NCBI GenBank assembly: GCA_963681505.1
Contig: OY811982.1
Span: 4,710,237 to 4,774,236, forward strand
Length of the DNA stretch: 64,000 nt
Direction: 5' to 3'
Source of the DNA: Eunapius fragilis
Lineage: Eukaryota > Porifera > Demospongiae > Spongillida > Spongillidae
Below are positions 45,048-56,265 of the stretch, one piece after another. Below the pieces are notes generated by a model. It did no database searches. It was not told the DNA's origin and was given only the letters and a program-made list of their open reading frames with translations. Positions within the stretch are counted from its first letter, which is position 1. The number at the start of each line of letters is the position of its first letter. A program made the translations under genes and the position numbers.

Positions 45048-46000
45048 AGTTTTCATAAGGTAAGGTTTCTGGCTTGCGTACGTATATGTATCTTGAATGC
45101 ACTGATGATAGTATCAATCGATCCTTTCAGTAGCTACGGTTTCTTTATTTGACTGATTGCCCCTTTCAAGGACTCAAATATTCTTTCTATGTGGCCTGAC
45201 TTACACTAGGTGGCCTGACTAACACCAGGTGGCAAATACGGTAAGCTGCCAATCTTCAGCATTAGGTCATATAGTAGTTTCAGCAGAAATATTCCCACCC
45301 ATTCTACATAAAGTAACAACAGACAGTGATCTAATTTATAAATAGCTCACCAGTACATTTGTCATATCATGGTGTTCTAACAGTTCTGGATGTTGTGCTA
45401 AATATTTTTTGTATATCCTCATAGACAATGCCATTGATATTATCATTGAATAACATTCAATGTATGTTACTGTCACAGGCAGTTCAGTGGCGATGTAAAT
45501 ACCGGGCATGTGACATTGTCTAACCTGTTTGCTAGACAATGGTGTTGGAGTTAAATTTTTCCTTTGCATATGATAGACTCAAACCTGTAGAAGCCCTAAT
45601 GAAGACAACATGAATACTTGTATGACTTGCATGTGACATTTTGCCAATGGTATTTCCAAAATAATAGACAATACATGCTAATGCAAAATCTTGTATATAC
45701 ATGTAACTATTACCATGGATTCATTCCATTTCAAATCACTTTGGTGGTGTGACATACAATTAAGATCCAGAATTATTATGTGTGAAATGGATATCAGTGA
45801 TCTATCACATTTGTAAGTGGGGGTAATGGTGAAGGGTTATGTGAACATGATGCAACATGCAATGCTAAGATGTGGTTGGAGCCTAATTGCCCTTCTCGCA
45901 ATGCATTGGCTAAGGTAGTGCAAAAAAACTATATCAAGAAACTGACATACATGTAGGTTCAACATGTTGGTTTGTTGGAAGTTTTCAATTCCCAAGTACT
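45048..46000. other. No gene; probable intron
   Basis: AT-rich, with a short imperfect repeat of GGCCTGACT(T/A)ACAC (45193-45228). Confidence 0.5.
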
Positions 46001-46182
46001 TGTTAAAACTCAATTTGCAATTAGAGCAGTGGTCCTTTAAGCTCAGCAATGGACAAGTGAATATAAGGCAGAATATTGCACTACATACAAACTAGCGTTT
46101 AAATATGTAGTAATTGCATTCATGCATTCAACAAAGTTCAGTCCTACAGTCAGCACTTCTGAATAGTGGTGCATGATCCCAT

Positions 46183-48730
46183 TCAGGAGTTTGATGAGAG
46201 TGCACTTTTCCTACACTCCTCACACGAAACACAACTCCTCATCCCGCACACCTTTCTCAATCTCTCAAATCGTTCAGGACTAATTCCTTTAGTAAGTAGA
46301 TCAGCAACCATATCTTCAGAGGGACAGTATTTCAAACAAATATTGTTGGCCGCTACTTGCTCTTGAATAAAATGAAACTTGATATTGATATGTTTTGACC
46401 TTCCGTGAAATTGAGGATTCTTGGACATACAAATAGCTGACTGATTATCCTCAAGAATTAGAGTTGGTCCTGAGAGCGGATTTTTGAGGTCTTTATTAAG
46501 TTCTCTCAACCATACAGCTTCCTGGGCTGTACTGGATAAGGCCATGTATTCTGCTTCAGTTGTAGACAGAGCAACACAAGACTGCTTCTTCTCCAACTCA
46601 CAGCTGTGCCTCCTATCTGGAACAAATCCCAGATGTGGACTTGAAATCATTGTAATCTCCCCAATCTGCATCAGAGTATCCAATGACAGTACTCGATCCT
46701 TGTTTCATGTAGTGCAGACCAAACTGGCATGTTCCACGGAGATATCGCATGATGTTTCACTGCTGTCCAATGCTCTTTTGTTGGATTAGAACAAAATCGA
46801 GCAACATTGCCAACTGCAAAAGCTATATCAGGATGTGTTCTGGTGGACAAATATAACAAACTCCCAACCGCAGACTGATACTGCTCCCGATCAAGTACTT
46901 CACTGTTTTCAGATGCTTCCAGTAGTTTAGAGTTCATATTCACTGGAGTCTTACTAAGTTTAGCATCTTTCATTTCATATTTGTCAAGAATTAGTTCTGT
47001 GAACGTAGGTTGTCCCATCCAGACACTGCTGTTTTTAGTATCTTTAATAACTTGCACCCCAAGGAAATAGTGAAGTTCTCCAAGATCTTTGATTTGGAAT
47101 TTCTGTGATAAAGCCATCTTCATTTTATTGATCCTTTCTGTATCCTTACCGCGAGAATAATGTCATCTACATAAGCATCAATTATGATCATTTTATCCGA
47201 AGACATGTAGATACATGGATCACTTGATGTATTCTTCAAATGTGTATCAAGTGTATGATTCCAACATCTAGGGCTTTGCTTCAGACCATGTAGACTGTGC
47301 TTTAGTTTACACACCAGATGTTCTTTTCCTTTTACAACAAAACCTTCTGGTTTTCTCATGTATATTTTTTCCTCCAAGTGCCTGTTTGGAAAGGCAGTTG
47401 TTACATCCAGCTGATGAAGTCTGAAACCTTTTTAAACAGATACTGCTACCAGAGTATGAACAGATTCAAATATGATGACTGGAATAAAAATCTCATCATA
47501 ATCGAGTCCTTTTTGTTCTGAAAAACCTTGTGCCACTAAACGTGCTTTGTATCGCTCAATACAATTGGAAGAATTTGTTCTCTTGAACACCCATCGGCAC
47601 CTTACAGGTTTGCGATTTTTGGGTAACTCCACCAAATCCCATTCATTGTTTGTCTTGACAGATTCCATTTCATTATGCATCGCAGTTTTCCACTGTTCCT
47701 TTTCATAACTGCTTATTGCTTCCTGAACTCCTTTTGAATCTCAGTTACATTCACTCGAACTGAATGGTAATCTGGTTGTCTTGTCTTCCATTCAGATCAC
47801 CGTAGAACTACTGGTTCTAGATCAACTGACTGATCTGGTTCAGGCTCTCCTTCTGGTTCCTGCTCTCCTTATTCAGGCTCTCCTGGTTCATGCTCACCTT
47901 CTGGTTCATCTATGATCTCAAATTGACGAGATTGAGTTGCCTCTTGTTGAGAGTCAATTCCTCAGGACGACTCATGAAATACAGCATCACGACTGAGGAT
48001 AATACAAGATGTTTTCATATTGTAGAGCCTATAACCTTTTTGTTGTGCTGCATAACCTAAGAAAATGTAATGCTTTGCTTTTGGATCCAACTTCTTCCTT
48101 CCATCTTTTGGTACATGTGTATAAGCAGCACATCCGAACACTCTTAAATGCTTCACATTAGGCTTCTTCCCAAACCAGGATTCAAACGGAGTCATGTCAC
48201 TAAGGGCTTTTGTGGGACTCCTATTGATCAAATAGGCAGCAGTAGGCAACGCTTCAGCCCAAAAACGATGCGATAGTCCAGAATCAACAAGCATACAACA
48301 CACGATTTCCCCAGCATACGATTAAAATGCTCCGCGACACCGTTCTGTTCAGGTGTTTTTGGAATGGTGTATTCATGTTTGATTCCTTTTTTGAGAAAAT
48401 CTTCAAACTCAGTTGAACAAAATTCTCCGCCATTATCTGTCCGAAGAATCTTCAGCTGATGATTGGATACCTTTTCCATTCCTTAAAAACTTCACATTTG
48501 TTTCTCAGCGCGTAAGTTTTGGCACATAGAGAACGTCCTTTAAACTTCCGATTTTGCACGTTCAGTCTCAATGTCACAACACCGTTCCAATTGCTTCCAC
48601 TTGGTGTCCGTCTCCTAATGTAACATGCAAAGACTTCTGTAAAGGGTGAAAATCTTGAAATGCTCTTTTGGTGTCCGTCTCCTAATGTAACATGCAAAGA
48701 CTTCTGTACAGATATGACAGGTAGCTTCCG
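46183..48730 (-). pseudogene. pol: copia pol: integrase, reverse transcriptase, RNase H
   Basis: 48479-48228: integrase with LKILRTDNGGEFCSTEF and the catalytic Glu region PEQNGVAEHFNRML, here usually ENGVAER. 48303-47962: FWAEALPTAAYLINRSPTKA and the GKKP-V-HLRVFGCAAY stretch. 47680-47432: RT start, NNEWDLVELPKNRKPVRCRW and YKARLVAQGFSEQKGLDYDE. 47377-47120: KLKHSLHGLKQSPRCW and the catalytic box AYVDDII. 47123-46671: DLGELHYFLGVQV and SAVGSLLYLSTRTHPDIAFA. 46683-46183: RNase H, STTEAEYMALSSTAQEAVWL, LEDNQSAICMSKNP and HINIKFHFIQEQV. The protease segment and integrase zinc finger (48480-48730) are scrambled by a small duplication. At least six frame breaks. Confidence 0.88.
48602..48708. repeat. 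Duplication inside copia protease region
   Basis: TGGTGTCCGTCTCCTAATGT, followed by AACATGCAAAGACTTCTGTA, occurs at 48602 and again at 48669, 67 bp apart. Interrupts the frame. Confidence 0.85.
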
Positions 48731-48739
48731 AGTCCTCTA

Positions 48740-49532
48740 TCAGTGATGTGTCGACTCTTCTGCCTTAAGCAGACTATGTTTCACTAGTCCTATCTTTACT
48801 GATTTAGCTTTGAATCCACTGTCTTTAGGACGTAACTCCTGTGTACCCTTAACACATTCTGGACAGTTGCGCTGAAAATGTCCCGTCTGTTTACAGTAGT
48901 GACAGCGTGCCGTACCTTTCCCTTTAAACTTTATTGCCATTACCTTGTCGACCTCAAAACTTGCCTTCTCCTGTGTCTTTTCTGCATGGAACAACCGTTC
49001 TGTCACGGTCTCCATCTTGGGAACTTCTTCACTGACTTCAAGTGCAGTTACGAGAGTACTGAATGAGTCCGGCAAGGTGGCAGGCAGGTACACGACTTGG
49101 TCTTCTTTCTCAATGGCATCACCTATAATAGGAAGTTCACTGAACAGTTCCATCATAGTTTTTATGTGTTCTTGAACGGATTCTTCTTTCAAACGCACCG
49201 AGTGCAACCTCCGACGTAGTGCTAACTTGTTTGCCTATGTTTTCTTTTAAACTGATTCTGCAATTTCTTCCATACGACGACTGGATTGTCTGGGTCTGAT
49301 CCAATAAAGTACAATAACTCAGGATCAATCGCTAGCACAATTGTAGCCAAGGCACGTTCCTTTTAGCGAGGAATTTACGACCTTCATTTTCCTCCTCGGG
49401 TTCCTTCTCTGTTCCTGAAACATTTCCCCAGAGTCCATCATGCACCAGAGCCATGCAACACTGGACTTTCCATGTTGGGTAATTCGATCCCTTTAGAGGA
49501 TCAATGGTAATAATCTTAGTCTCTGTTGCCAT
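48740..49532 (-). pseudogene. gag: copia gag
   Basis: Start Met at 49532 (MATETKIITIDPLKGSNYPT, then WKVQCCMALVHDGLW), placed two bases from the primer site, is the typical copia gag opening. Frameshifts occur near 49330 and 49200. 49207-48740 carries MMELFSELPIIGDAIEKEDQ, then LPDSFSTLVTALE and the nucleocapsid knuckle CHYCKQTGHFQRNC (CX2CX4HX4C), which binds RNA. Confidence 0.85.
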
Positions 49533-49599
49533 CCTGGGCCCATAACCTGTTTGAACTCAATTTGCAATTCAGGAGTTTGATGAGAGTGCACTTTTCCTA

Positions 49600-50539
49600 C
49601 AGTACTGCCCTAAAAGGCAGTTCCTCAGTAATGGGGAAACAACCTCAAATAGAAATCGTAGACCACAACTATCCCACCAAACAATAGCAGGCTGTTACAG
49701 ATGGAGTTGTAAAACGCTTAGTGTTATCATCAAAGGATCATGTTTTGAGTAAGCACATACTCATAAATCAAGCATGTGCACAATAACATTATAATGTTTA
49801 ATCTCCCGCAATCCTTATTTAAGGATGGCTATCCTTAAATATATAACAGATATCGCCAGATTCTGAAAATCTGAAGCACACACAGTTCATTATTTTTGAA
49901 ACTGTATTGGTTAGATTCAAGATAAGGGGCGATCACCTAATACGCTGTAGTGTTCGAAATAAGGGTTTGGCAGCACAAAATCCGGTTACCAGTTTGAACT
50001 AAAAATGGCAGATCATTTACGATTGAATGCCACACTAAGCCAAAACGACTTACACATGGCACAGAAGGTTAAATGGTACAGGTTAGAAGCTGGCTAGAAG
50101 CCCAAGGTACTTTAGGGACTAGAAAGTACAGTATTTGATGGAGCAGCAGAACAACAGCGCATGTGGTCTCAACGAATGATACGCCCACGTGGTGCAGTAA
50201 CAAAAGCCATTAGCAAGTATTAGTATACTCGAAATATCCCAAGTCAATCTGCCTGCTGTCTACGACTGTAAGTCCAGTTGTGATGTATTCTTTAATATTG
50301 GATGCTATTTGTCGGGCCGCTGTACTGCTCAGTGCATGCATGATTGAGTGCAAATGGTGACATGCATGCATTGATTCATCAAACGATGTGTATACATTGC
50401 ATTATCTATCGCAGTTTCGTTGTCCTCAAGGAGTGGGGAAAATCGCAACGGAGCTCCTAGCAATTGCGATCGTTGCATGTGCCAGCTTATCTATAGTAAT
50501 GCATTCATGCACGATGTATTACCACTGTAAGGGAGTCAA
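49600..50539. other. No gene; AAGGAT hairpin
   Basis: Contains a hairpin-rich copy of AATGTTTAAT...ATCCTTATTTAAGGAT (49792-49840) that recurs at 56901-56963. Otherwise unassigned. Confidence 0.5.
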
Positions 50540-50657
50540 ATGCTATCTTGTTAGTTTGCTTTATTGTCTCCTTTCCGCCACTCATGCGTCTAGCTGTTCG
50601 CTTCGTTGAAACTAATATTAATAGCTACTCCCCCTGTTGACCTGTCAATGGTCAACA
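50540..50657 (-). repeat. BEL/Pao 3-prime LTR (recognisable part)
   Basis: About 100 bp align with the right LTR at roughly 70 percent by eye: GAAGCGAA, then AGTGGCGGA, then CTAACA/TAGATAG. Inner boundary not resolved. Confidence 0.55.
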
Positions 50658-50739
50658 AAATGCGATTAGTCCTCCTTTAATGCAAGAGACCAGTGTCTTC
50701 GCCGTTCCTCTCCCCTTTTAGCTGCGGAGCATTGAGGGT

Positions 50740-51560
50740 GTGGTTGACTTGAGGGCTGGACCATTTGCTCTGAATCATCATGTCCAGCCATCTCTTGTTC
50801 AGTGGATTCATTATCCTGATTCTCTGTGGCATGATGGGTACAATAACTCTACAGGTCTATTTATCAAAGTGGTCTTGCCTTTCTTGTTGACCACTCGAAC
50901 TGTAGCTCTTCTGGTATCTCCATCCCATCCAACTTGGGAGGCTGATCATGTGCATTCACATCACCTATAGCGAGCTGGAGGTTCTCTTTGACTTGCTCAG
51001 CAGATGTTGATGGCTTTCCGTTTTAATGATTCAGCAGGTTGCTCAAGTACTTCATACGTTGAGTCAGTTGGGTGTCATCCAATGTGAATTCCTCATCACC
51101 TGTGTCAACAGAGTATCGCAAATGGTCTGAGAGATTGAGTACTTGGCAGCCAATCATTAGGTGTGATGGAGTCAAGGGCTTTTCAAGATCATCTGTTTAT
51201 ACGTAGCTCAGGGGCTAAAAATGATGATTGACTCAATCGCTATCATGGTTGTTAGGAACTCATGTGATAATCGAACTTGACCAACCAAGAATAGAGGGAG
51301 AGTAAAGTATGGCGCCGAAGGCGTTGAAGAGTGTTGGAAGAGAGGGATAGGTGCAATTTGAGGGTAGATTCGGGAAGAACGGAAAGAGGGTACAAAAGTT
51401 GGTCCCAGCCCTAAGGGGCTTTCGGCCCTGCCCTTAAATTAATTCCTATCGAGCGCAATTCACTTTGCTTTTAACAGTTTTTTCAAGCAATGCTCGGTTG
51501 ACCTGACCATTCACTCAAAACTTCCTCTCCACCATGAGGCCTGTTCAGTATTGAATGTCC
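50740..51560 (-). pseudogene. BEL/Pao integrase end
   Basis: 51560-51450 reads WTFNTEQASWWRGSFE then MVRSTEHCLKKL, the catalytic-Glu helix of Pao integrase. 51235-50745 continues LSYV, a stop, TDDLEKPLTPSHLMIGCQVL and an Asp/Gln-rich tail. The two parts are split by about 205 bp of other DNA (51236-51440). Confidence 0.75.
51236..51440. mobile_element. Short insert within integrase, possible SINE or MITE
   Basis: The insert divides two adjoining integrase motifs. It contains CTAAGGGGCTTTCGGCCCTG and GGCGCCGAAGGCGTTG. No clear A and B boxes and no terminal repeats could be fixed. Confidence 0.35.
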
Positions 51561-51779
51561 AGCTGCTGTGGTGAATAGCTATATGCTCTCTCACTGTGCC
51601 GTCTTTAAACACCGCTTTCAGGTACATGGAAGCTGCCTTAAGTGTTTGAGAGAAACCTGCGAGGCAGTCCTCTGCGAGCAGCAAACTTCTTCAGACAGCG
51701 GATCAAACCTCTTCAGACAGCGGATAAAATTTCTCTGTCAGTATATATGTCCAGATGTACAGCCCTGGTAACATAGCAG

Positions 51780-52445
51780 GTGAACAGGCATTGGACTAAT
51801 CTGAATGACATGCTCAACAAAGAGCTAAGAATTGGGAAGAAGCAGGTGAACACACTTCTACTGTCAGAGCCAGTGTCAAAGATTGGGGACCTGATAAAGA
51901 TTAAGAGGGATGCTACGCTATGAAAACTTTTCAGAGTAACAGCCCTTGTGTTGGAAGCTGCTGAGCTGTTTAAGCAAGTTAAACAACTTGGTAGCTCACA
52001 CAGTCTTAGGGCAGAAATGCTCTCTGAAGCCAAATCCATATGTCACCCAGCAACGCCTCACTTCTCAGAGCACCTTCAAACAATTAGAAGATAGATTCAA
52101 GCTCTTTGTGGATGAGAATGGCATTTGGAGGTGTGGAGGTAGACTGGTAGATTCTTACTCCACCTTGCTGCCTCGTGATCACCCTTTTGCTTCACCTGTC
52201 ATTGTAGATACTTTTGTCTGTGTAGGGTGCAATGGGGCTAAGGATACATTGACAGAAGTTCATTCAAAATTCTGAATACCAAATGGTTGCAGTTTAGTCA
52301 TAAAGTATTTCATCATTGTGCCGTTTGCAAGATAAACAAAGGAATGCCATATGTTGATCCACCACCACTACCCTTGCCAGTTCTTCATGTGAAGGAGGAT
52401 CCAGTTTCACTTTCATTGGAGTAGAATTTTCCGGCCCAAACTGTA
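51780..52445 (+). pseudogene. BEL/Pao integrase start, inverted relative to its element
   Basis: On the + strand: FRVTALVLEAAELFKQVK-like stretch (about 51925-51985, frameshifted), FKLFVDENGIWRCGGRLVDS (about 52095) and the zinc finger region with GAKDTLTEVHSKF, HHCAVCKINKGMPY. It ends at about 52430 in FTFIGVEFSGP, where the first catalytic Asp of GVDFxGP is Glu. The element's gag, RNase H and integrase end are all on the other strand, so this block has been inverted or joined from another copy. Confidence 0.75.
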
Positions 52446-52469
52446 ATGACAAGGTATGAATTAGGAGAG

Positions 52470-53745
52470 CCTTGACCTGTTGTTAGCCTTTCAGGACCTG
52501 AGTACTATGGTAATAGACAGCTCAGACAGTGTCATTCCCCTTGAAGATAGGTCTGCAGGGTTAGTTTGTCCCGAGCTGTGTTTCCAGATGTCAGGGTGTG
52601 TCATTTGCCGTATCTCGCTTACCCTATTCTGAACAGTTTTCATTCTTATCAACCCCCTTTATCACATAGGTGGCAACTTGCGAGTCAGAATAACTCTTCA
52701 AGTTTGGATGAGGAATGACAGAATGGAGGATTGTAGCAATTGTTGTGATTAGTCATGCCAATAATGCTGCAGACAATAGCTTAAGTCTGGGGATTGCGGT
52801 GTGTTGCATAGATGCACCTCTTGATTTAGATGTGACAAACCGAATGTAGGTCCCTGCATCAGTCTTCACCACTAAGTAAACAACAGCATGCGCAACGGTG
52901 GAACAGTGGAAGCATGACACAACCCACACAGTATGTAGGACACGACACTCTCCTTCAGTAATGCATCACTGAGTTGCATCCCTGCAAACCACTGATCAGG
53001 GATTTCCACTCGTCTAGTAATGCTATTGCTAGTGGTTGATCCCAGGCAAGTTTCTGTCCACACAATCCTTGAAGACGTATCTAGAGTGGAAGGATGACAG
53101 GGGCCAGAAATACTAATGGATTATAGAACCTTTCAATAACACTTAACACATTTCGTTTGGCTGGAGGCATATCTAAAGCTGCTTGCACAATGTCAGAAAT
53201 ACTGAACTGCAGGGCCCTCTTGAATATTCCAAGGAATTCCTTTACATCAATCTTAGCTTGAGGCAGTGGGGTATTAGTGTGGAACTTTCGAAAGGTGAAA
53301 CCTCCTTGTTTAAAACTCGTGATAGATATCCCAGGCTTGCTCCTGTTGCTCCCGTGGAATGCCATGTTGTTGGCCCACTTGTTATAGGGCTAGAAAGTAC
53401 CCAACCCAACTTGGTATGGATCGCTGTGGGTCCATTTTTACCTTTAGATACTACACCTGTTACTACATGCCAGTAATGATCTGAACCCACAAGAACATCA
53501 ACATCCTCTATCAGCCCAATCTGCTAACTATAAACCAACAAGGTGAGAGTTTCTGTCTACACAATCCTGAATTGGTTGACAATCCAAAGGCTCACATATC
53601 ATCGGTACAACAAACAGGGTATGATTCGAGCTTCCAGTGCCATCTACTCTTACTATAAAACATGCTTTAGATACTCCTCATGTGGTACCATATGCTGCAA
53701 TCTTTCTGTGAAATATTACCGTTGGCTGTCACTATCCGGGAGCAC
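52470..53745 (-). pseudogene. pol: BEL/Pao protease, reverse transcriptase end and RNase H
   Basis: Just after gag a worn LPDSDSQR motif (about 53735) marks the protease. 53490-53242 reads GSDHYWHVVTGVVSKGKNGP then AIHTKLGWVLSSPI, the conserved protease-to-RT linker of Pao. Most of the RT catalytic part is absent: 53365-53081 already reads GFTFRKFHTNTPLP and AKRNVLSVIERFYNPLVFLA, the connection before RNase H. RNase H follows with VYLVVKTDAGTYIRFV and IPRLKLLSALLLARL (about 52880-52740). Stops throughout. Confidence 0.75.
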
Positions 53746-55563
53746 TCACATTCGAATAGGAGAGTCCAGTCTTGCAGAATTGCACACTAGCGCTTGAGCA
53801 GTTTGCAACAGGACAGACTTGACTTGTGTTGAACGCATTGCCATTTTAGTATCAGTAGATACAAAGGCTGATGCACTGGGGTTCAAAGATGAAGTAGTGA
53901 TGTTCCTTGGATCGGTCAGGTTTGACACACCATTCTTGACTGATGCTGACTTGTCACAAATACATGCATGGTGCTTACGATTGCAGGTTCTACATTGAGG
54001 GGTAATATGGCACTTCTTACCAATGTGTCCCATCCAAAGGCAGTTGAAGCATTGCCCGCTAGTCTTCAGTATTTGCTTGCAAGTATTGCTGTCCTTTGCC
54101 ACGTGACAATCTCCAGAGGAATGTGCTTGTTATGTCTAATGTCCTGGGCGGGGTATGCAAAACAAAGTATTTTGCATTCCACTGTTTCAGCATTCTAGTG
54201 ATGTTTGACTGTTATGCCACGTTGTATAAGTCCTTATCTGTTTGGGCCAAAGCATTGAAATCCTAATACCATTAGCTGCTCTTACAGCAACTTGTCGCAG
54301 TGGAGGTACGCGAAACTTCCGGTACGTACGTTATTATTTTTCAATTACCGCGTACACTCACTGTGGCAACTTGCTGTATTAGCAGCGAAAGGTACTAGGC
54401 CTTCAATGCTTTGGCCCGAATAGATAAGGACTTATACAACATGGCATAACAGTCAAACTTCACTAGAATGCTGAAGCGGCGGAATGCAATAAAACTTTGT
54501 TTTGCGTACCCCACGGTGTACAAACGTGCACCGCGAGCATGCCCAGGACATTAGACATTAACAGCACATTTATTTTCCATCAAAGCATTGCACTTCAGAC
54601 AGTAGAGTGGTAGCAGTTGCTGACATATGGCTATGTGTTTGTTTAACGTTTCGAGTGGGGTCACATGATCTTTCTCTAGCCACCAACTCATCTTCTAGTA
54701 CAGTCTGTAGTGTTACAAGGTTCAGATCAGCGTCAGAGATCTTCCTATTCGCTATTAGCCAAATTACAGGGGGCAATTTCGTCAACAAAACCGGTGTCAG
54801 CATTGTTACATATGACTCACTGCTCACACCAAGAGCCTTCAAACTCCTAACACTAGCTTCCACATCGTTTTGGAGACTATCCAGTCCCTTCAGGTTAGTT
54901 CTCCAATTACGGCTTCCAAATTCAGCAGGGCTCAATTTGTTTGGAGACAATCAACTTCTTACTTCCTAAATGTCTTTTCAGGATCTCAATTGCTTCTTTG
55001 TAGTTGATTTCAGAAAGTTAGTTAATATCCTCATAGGCTGAATTTTCAAGGAGTTAACATAGAGAGTTAAACTTGTCTACATCGCTGATTTGTAGGAATC
55101 CCAAAATGCTGTCCTATACACCACATTTCTTTTGATATGGGTAAGGTGATTGGGGAGTTTCATCTAGGAAGTGGCAGTAGTTTGGACTTATGGAGGGTTT
55201 CACTCTCACGACGAAGCTCCAATTTCTTGGTCACAGGCTGTATGTGCTGGGGATGGTATTGGTTCCAGTTCCCGATGCAGTGATGTTACTAGCAGGTCTT
55301 ACGAATGTTTAGTAGCACCAATTGAATCATTTTACTGTACTCACGAGCTCTCACTATTTCCTCCTTGAGAGATTGTGATTCTGACTATATCTGTATTCAG
55401 CTGCTTCAACAGAGTTAACTTCTTGGCTTGACCAGTCTCCAGTATCCAAAGTTTAACGGAGTTCACAAGGTTCCAGAGCAGCATCTGCCTGTTTCATTAG
55501 CCTTGTTGCTGACACTTTATGGGCACCACGAATACTCTTCTTCCTTGCTAATTTCTCGGCCAT
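53746..55563 (-). pseudogene. gag: BEL/Pao gag, interrupted by a MITE
   Basis: Probable start at 55563: MAEKLARKKSIRGAHKVSAT, the usual basic opening of Pao gag. 54950-54570 is the DUF1759-like part, FGSRNWRTNLKGLDSLQNDV and LLTKLPPVIWLIANRKISD. The frame is cut by the MITE at 54120-54570. 54102-53746 resumes with the zinc region CFNCLWMGHIGKKC then CRTCNRKHHACIC, the compact paired knuckles characteristic of this clade. Several stops between 55450 and 54950. Confidence 0.8.
54120..54570. mobile_element. Long-armed MITE inserted in BEL/Pao gag
   Basis: 451 bp. Left end AATGTGCTTGTTATGTCTAA, right end read inward AATGTGCTGTTAATGTCTAA. The arms continue with AATGTCCTGGGC, then CAGCATTCTAGTGA, then ACTTATACAAC(A/G)TGGCATAA, covering about 150 bp each. 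Gag reads through on either side, so this insertion is younger than the retroelement. Confidence 0.75.
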
Positions 55564-55659
55564 ACTTCAATATGGCTATTCCACACAGTTGGCACTAACT
55601 AAGCGACTTTAATGTACCGCTCTCTATTTTGTATCTGGCTGCATCATTACATGCTTTCC

Positions 55660-55794
55660 GGCTCAAAGGCCATGTAAGGGGATCAACAACTATCTAGTTA
55701 GTTCACTGTATTATCTCCGCCACTCGTGTGTTGATCCATTCGCTTCATCGAAAGGGATGTTAATAGCTGCGCATGCTCACATCATACAACAACA
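55660..55794 (-). repeat. BEL/Pao 5-prime LTR (recognisable part)
   Basis: Aligns with 50540-50657. Gag starts about 100 bp further on. The low similarity between the two LTRs suggests an old insertion. Confidence 0.55.
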
Positions 55795-55869
55795 CTGTAT
55801 CCGTGAGTAAAGTGGGTGAAAACGGCCAAAATGTGGGGGAATTGTAAAATATGAAAGGTCCGCTGACGA

Positions 55870-56265
55870 TTATTTTTTGTTTTTGACACAGGATTTTATT
55901 ACTACAACCATTGAGACAACAACTGGTGTCTTCAGCGTGAGGACCAATGGTTGGCTTGAAACTACAGACACGCTGGAGTGGAGGGTCCAAATCGGTGCTT
56001 CTCTTTCTAAATGGTCTCTTTCTGCCTCGCTGTTGGTTAATGATCTCTTAAGTGGTCCCCATTGTCCAGTTGTCTGAGCAGGTGCCACTGCAAGTTCTAT
56101 GCCATCATGCACGCATCCATAACTCTTGCAACTGCTTCCACAGAACAGACACGATCCTACTTTGCATTTGCATTTAGGTTGTACGATACCTTCTGGATTC
56201 ATTTTCCCATGAAGGCAGCTTGGATCTGTAACAATGTTATTTCAATTATTGATGGCAATTAGTTA
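55870..56265 (-). other. Cys-rich open frame, possible exon
   Basis: After TTGTTACAG (an acceptor-like site, about 56228) the minus strand reads SCLHGKMNPEGIVQPKCKCK, GSCLFCGSSCKSYGCVHDGI and then non-Cys sequence to 55870. Eight or nine Cys in 40 residues look like a small disulphide or metal-binding unit. No family recognised; might be part of a mobile element. Confidence 0.3.

Larger units (their letters stand above)
46001..49569 (-). mobile_element. Ty1/copia retrotransposon, degraded
   Basis: The outer 22 bp of the two LTRs are recognisable: TGTTAAAACTCAATTTGCAA (46001) and TGTTTGAACTCAATTTGCAA (49548), + strand. Directly inside the right one is CTGGGCCCATAACC (49534-49547), complementary on the coding strand to the anticodon-arm part of initiator tRNA-Met, the primer type known from Drosophila copia. 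Between them gag, integrase, reverse transcriptase and RNase H lie in copia order on the minus strand. The right LTR is collapsed: after 22 bp it continues with GGAGTTTGATGAGAGTGCAC, a 30-bp copy of 46186-46215. Confidence 0.85.
50540..55794 (-). mobile_element. BEL/Pao retrotransposon with inverted internal segment
   Basis: LTR-like direct repeats end at 50657 and 55794; on the minus strand both begin TGTTG and share AGCTATTAA(C/T)AT and GAGTGGCGGA. Inside, minus strand: gag (55563 to 53746), protease, reverse transcriptase, RNase H (to about 52480). The start of integrase lies at 51780-52445 but on the + strand, and the rest of integrase resumes on the minus strand at 51560-50740. A MITE sits in gag and an unrelated piece of about 205 bp in integrase. 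Dead copy. Confidence 0.8.
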
